Source: Salticus scenicus (Eukaryota; Arthropoda; Arachnida; Araneae; Salticidae). Taken from it: DNA of 64,000 nucleotides. Both the position numbers and the translations under genes were made by a program. The notes beneath the pieces were generated by a model, which was not told where the DNA came from, did no database searches, and worked only from the letters and a program-made list of their open reading frames with translations. Every line of letters begins with the position of its first letter. The stretch's first letter is position 1. Shown one piece after another: positions 62,355 to 64,000 of the stretch. The DNA lies in the NCBI GenBank assembly GCA_963930645.1, contig CAWVNO010000515.1, positions 3,146,838 to 3,210,837 of the forward strand, given 5' to 3'.

Positions 62355-63229
62355 TTATTATTATTAATATTACTATAATATTACTATAATTAAGTTACTG
62401 TCGTTGCCAATGCTATTTAATGTATTCTGCCTTTTTCGCTTTTTTGACATGTATCTAAAAAATATTTTACATAAAAAGATGAATTTGTCAGCTTTGTATA
62501 GAAATACACAATAAATAGACTCAAGGTATTTAACGCTGAATTCGGCTGAAATATTTCTGCTAAAAAAGTTTTATATAATCAAAATTATGCATAGAAACTT
62601 AATTATAATTCACCAGCGTATACTTTAGTATATTGCACTGCGCAATGTCAGGTTATGATTTTACAATATTTTTTCAGCACGAACGTAGGCCATGTACCAA
62701 CATTTTAGTTTCGTTTTAAAATTCTCAGATTTCAAAAACAAGTGAAATAACTTTCAGAAAATTCAATGCTATATACTCAAGCATATTCTGCTTTGTTTAA
62801 GATTAATTTTATCAAAATATTTTAAATTATTTTATACAGTTTTTTAAAATTGATATTTAAGGGAATATAATCTTCACATTACTTTATTGGCCGTCTTGTA
62901 TCGGAATTCCCTTTATGGACACGGAATTAAAGACGGGTCATGTGATTTTCTGCTGGGAATTTTCTTAAATAGGTTTAACGGGTTTGAAAAGAAAGTCTTT
63001 TTAAGCGGCCAAGCAAAAAGGTACCTATGTATTTTGCATATGGTTTGCTTAACTTCGAAAAATTTTAATTAATTCAAATTTTCAGTTTTTTATTATGATT
63101 ATTATTATTATTATTATTATTAAACAAATATTCATTTTTTTTAATTATTATTATTAAACAACAAATATTCATTTTTTTCTTCTTCTTCTTTGCCAATTTA
63201 AACGCAGGTCGCGCTCATTGGCTTAGTCC
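62355..63229. other. AT-rich non-coding DNA
   Basis: TTA repeats lie at 63095-63122. The frame at 62887-63072 has no domain and no ATG support. Nothing else was recognised. Confidence 0.5.
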
Positions 63230-63230
63230 A

Positions 63231-63420
63231 TACTTGCCAACATAGTAATTACTATTCCGTAGTATTGTTAGCTCCGCCTTCTTTTTTACATCAGTATCTT
63301 TTTAGAGTATTTTTCTTCTTATTTAATCGTAATTGCATTTGGAGAATACTACTCTAAAAATTTACTGGTGTGAAAAAAGGGCGGGACTAGCAACACTACA
63401 GAATATAAATTAGGATGTTT
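63231..63420. mobile_element. Foldback element, TTGCCAAC family, tandem copy 1
   Basis: 'cttgccaacatagtaattac' with 'ccgtagtattgttagctccg' and 'catcagtatctttttagagt' on the left matches, in inverted order, 'actctaaaaatttactggtg', 'gggcgggactagcaacacta' and 'taggatgtttgcc' on the right. Arms are about 75 bp. Confidence 0.85.
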
Positions 63421-63613
63421 GCCAACATCCTAATTATGAACCAGAAGATTTTTAGTACACGCCTTTTTTTCCACATCAGTATATTTTTAGAGTGCTTTTC
63501 TTGTTATTTAATCATAATAAATTTGAAAAAAATTACTCTAAAAATATACTGGTGTGGAAAGAGGGGCTTGAACTAAAAATCTTCCGGTTCATAATTAGGA
63601 TGTTGGCAAGCAT
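63418..63613. mobile_element. Foldback element, TTGCCAAC family, tandem copy 2
   Basis: 'ttgccaacatcctaattatg' with 'aaccagaagatttttagt' on the left pairs with its complement 'actaaaaatcttccggttca' and 'taattaggatgttggcaagc' on the right. Arms are about 80 bp and closely matched. It touches or shares its left end with copy 1. Confidence 0.9.
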
Positions 63614-64000
63614 GGCTTAGCCTTTCAATGATTTTCGCATTTTTTATCGAAACTATCGTATTTATACAAATAATCTGTACAACAAAGTATTTTTAGCATT
63701 TGTTTTTTCGCAGTGTTTTAGCGTTTATTTTTATGTTCCACAGCGCTTTCTAGTTTTTATAAAGAAATTAATATAATTATTACGAAAATATATTTAGTGA
63801 TGCAATCAAATAAATATTAATTACGTAAATGAGTAATTCATAAAATTCTAACAAATTTTTGCTTAGTAAATTCTAATGCTATGCACATCCATATTGAAAG
63901 AACGTATCACAATCTATATTTCACTATAAAACGTTTATTGTTTTACGTAAACAAAGTTTATATTCAAAATTTTTTATTCTTTCATGATGTATTTATCATC
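63614..64000. other. AT-rich non-coding DNA
   Basis: Nothing recognised up to the window edge. Confidence 0.5.

Overview
This is an AT-rich, gene-poor eukaryotic window packed with homopolymer runs, microsatellites and transposable elements. I found no exon, rRNA or intact tRNA gene of the host. Several tRNA-derived SINEs, Tc1/mariner and pogo-type ends, and a Penelope-like retroelement with an N-terminal GIY-YIG domain suggest an invertebrate. An arachnid such as a spider is my best guess, but that is an inference from repeat style and not a proof. The window is best read as intergenic or deep-intronic DNA.

The centrepiece is a Penelope-like retroelement of the permuted Naiad/Chlamys type (about 28436-37705). 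It is flanked by two nearly identical direct repeats of about 250 bp. Its GIY-YIG endonuclease half lies at 29461-30315 and its reverse transcriptase half at 35214-36932. A 4.9 kb TA-flanked DNA transposon (30315-35213) sits exactly between them. If the insert and one TA are ignored, the two halves are in the same frame, so a single reading frame of roughly 860 codons was split by one insertion. The insert carries no recognisable transposase and holds further nested repeats.

Other regions, left to right. A SINE and a foldback element with an internal tRNA-like sequence lie at 0.7-1.7 kb. Copies of a dispersed repeat I call DR1 lie near 5.4, 7.8, 26, 31 and 42-43.6 kb. A 207 bp near-perfect palindrome with TA duplication is at 11.7 kb. 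A 1.6 kb Sola-like transposon with a broken transposase is at 15.65-17.25 kb. A remnant of a mariner-like transposase is at 21.9 kb and a large inverted repeat at 22.9-24.3 kb. Three TA-flanked elements with long terminal inverted repeats (TIRs) lie at 40.0, 43.6 and 46.3 kb; the last two keep mariner-type transposase remnants. An old tandem repeat at 50.1-50.8 kb is interrupted by a second copy of the tRNA-bearing foldback, itself hit by a different SINE with an 11 bp target duplication. At 52.9-54.9 kb a pogo-like element contains a second, unrelated CACTG-ended foldback that also carries a tRNA-like core. Small foldbacks and another pogo-type MITE fill 59-63.6 kb.

The most unusual signal is the recurrence of one design in two different sequence families: CACTG ends, arms built from a short reiterated motif (CTTCTCAT in one family, GTCTTAAA in the other), and a tRNA-like sequence with A and B boxes in the middle. 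This looks like a class of MITE that has captured, or been built around, a Pol III promoter.
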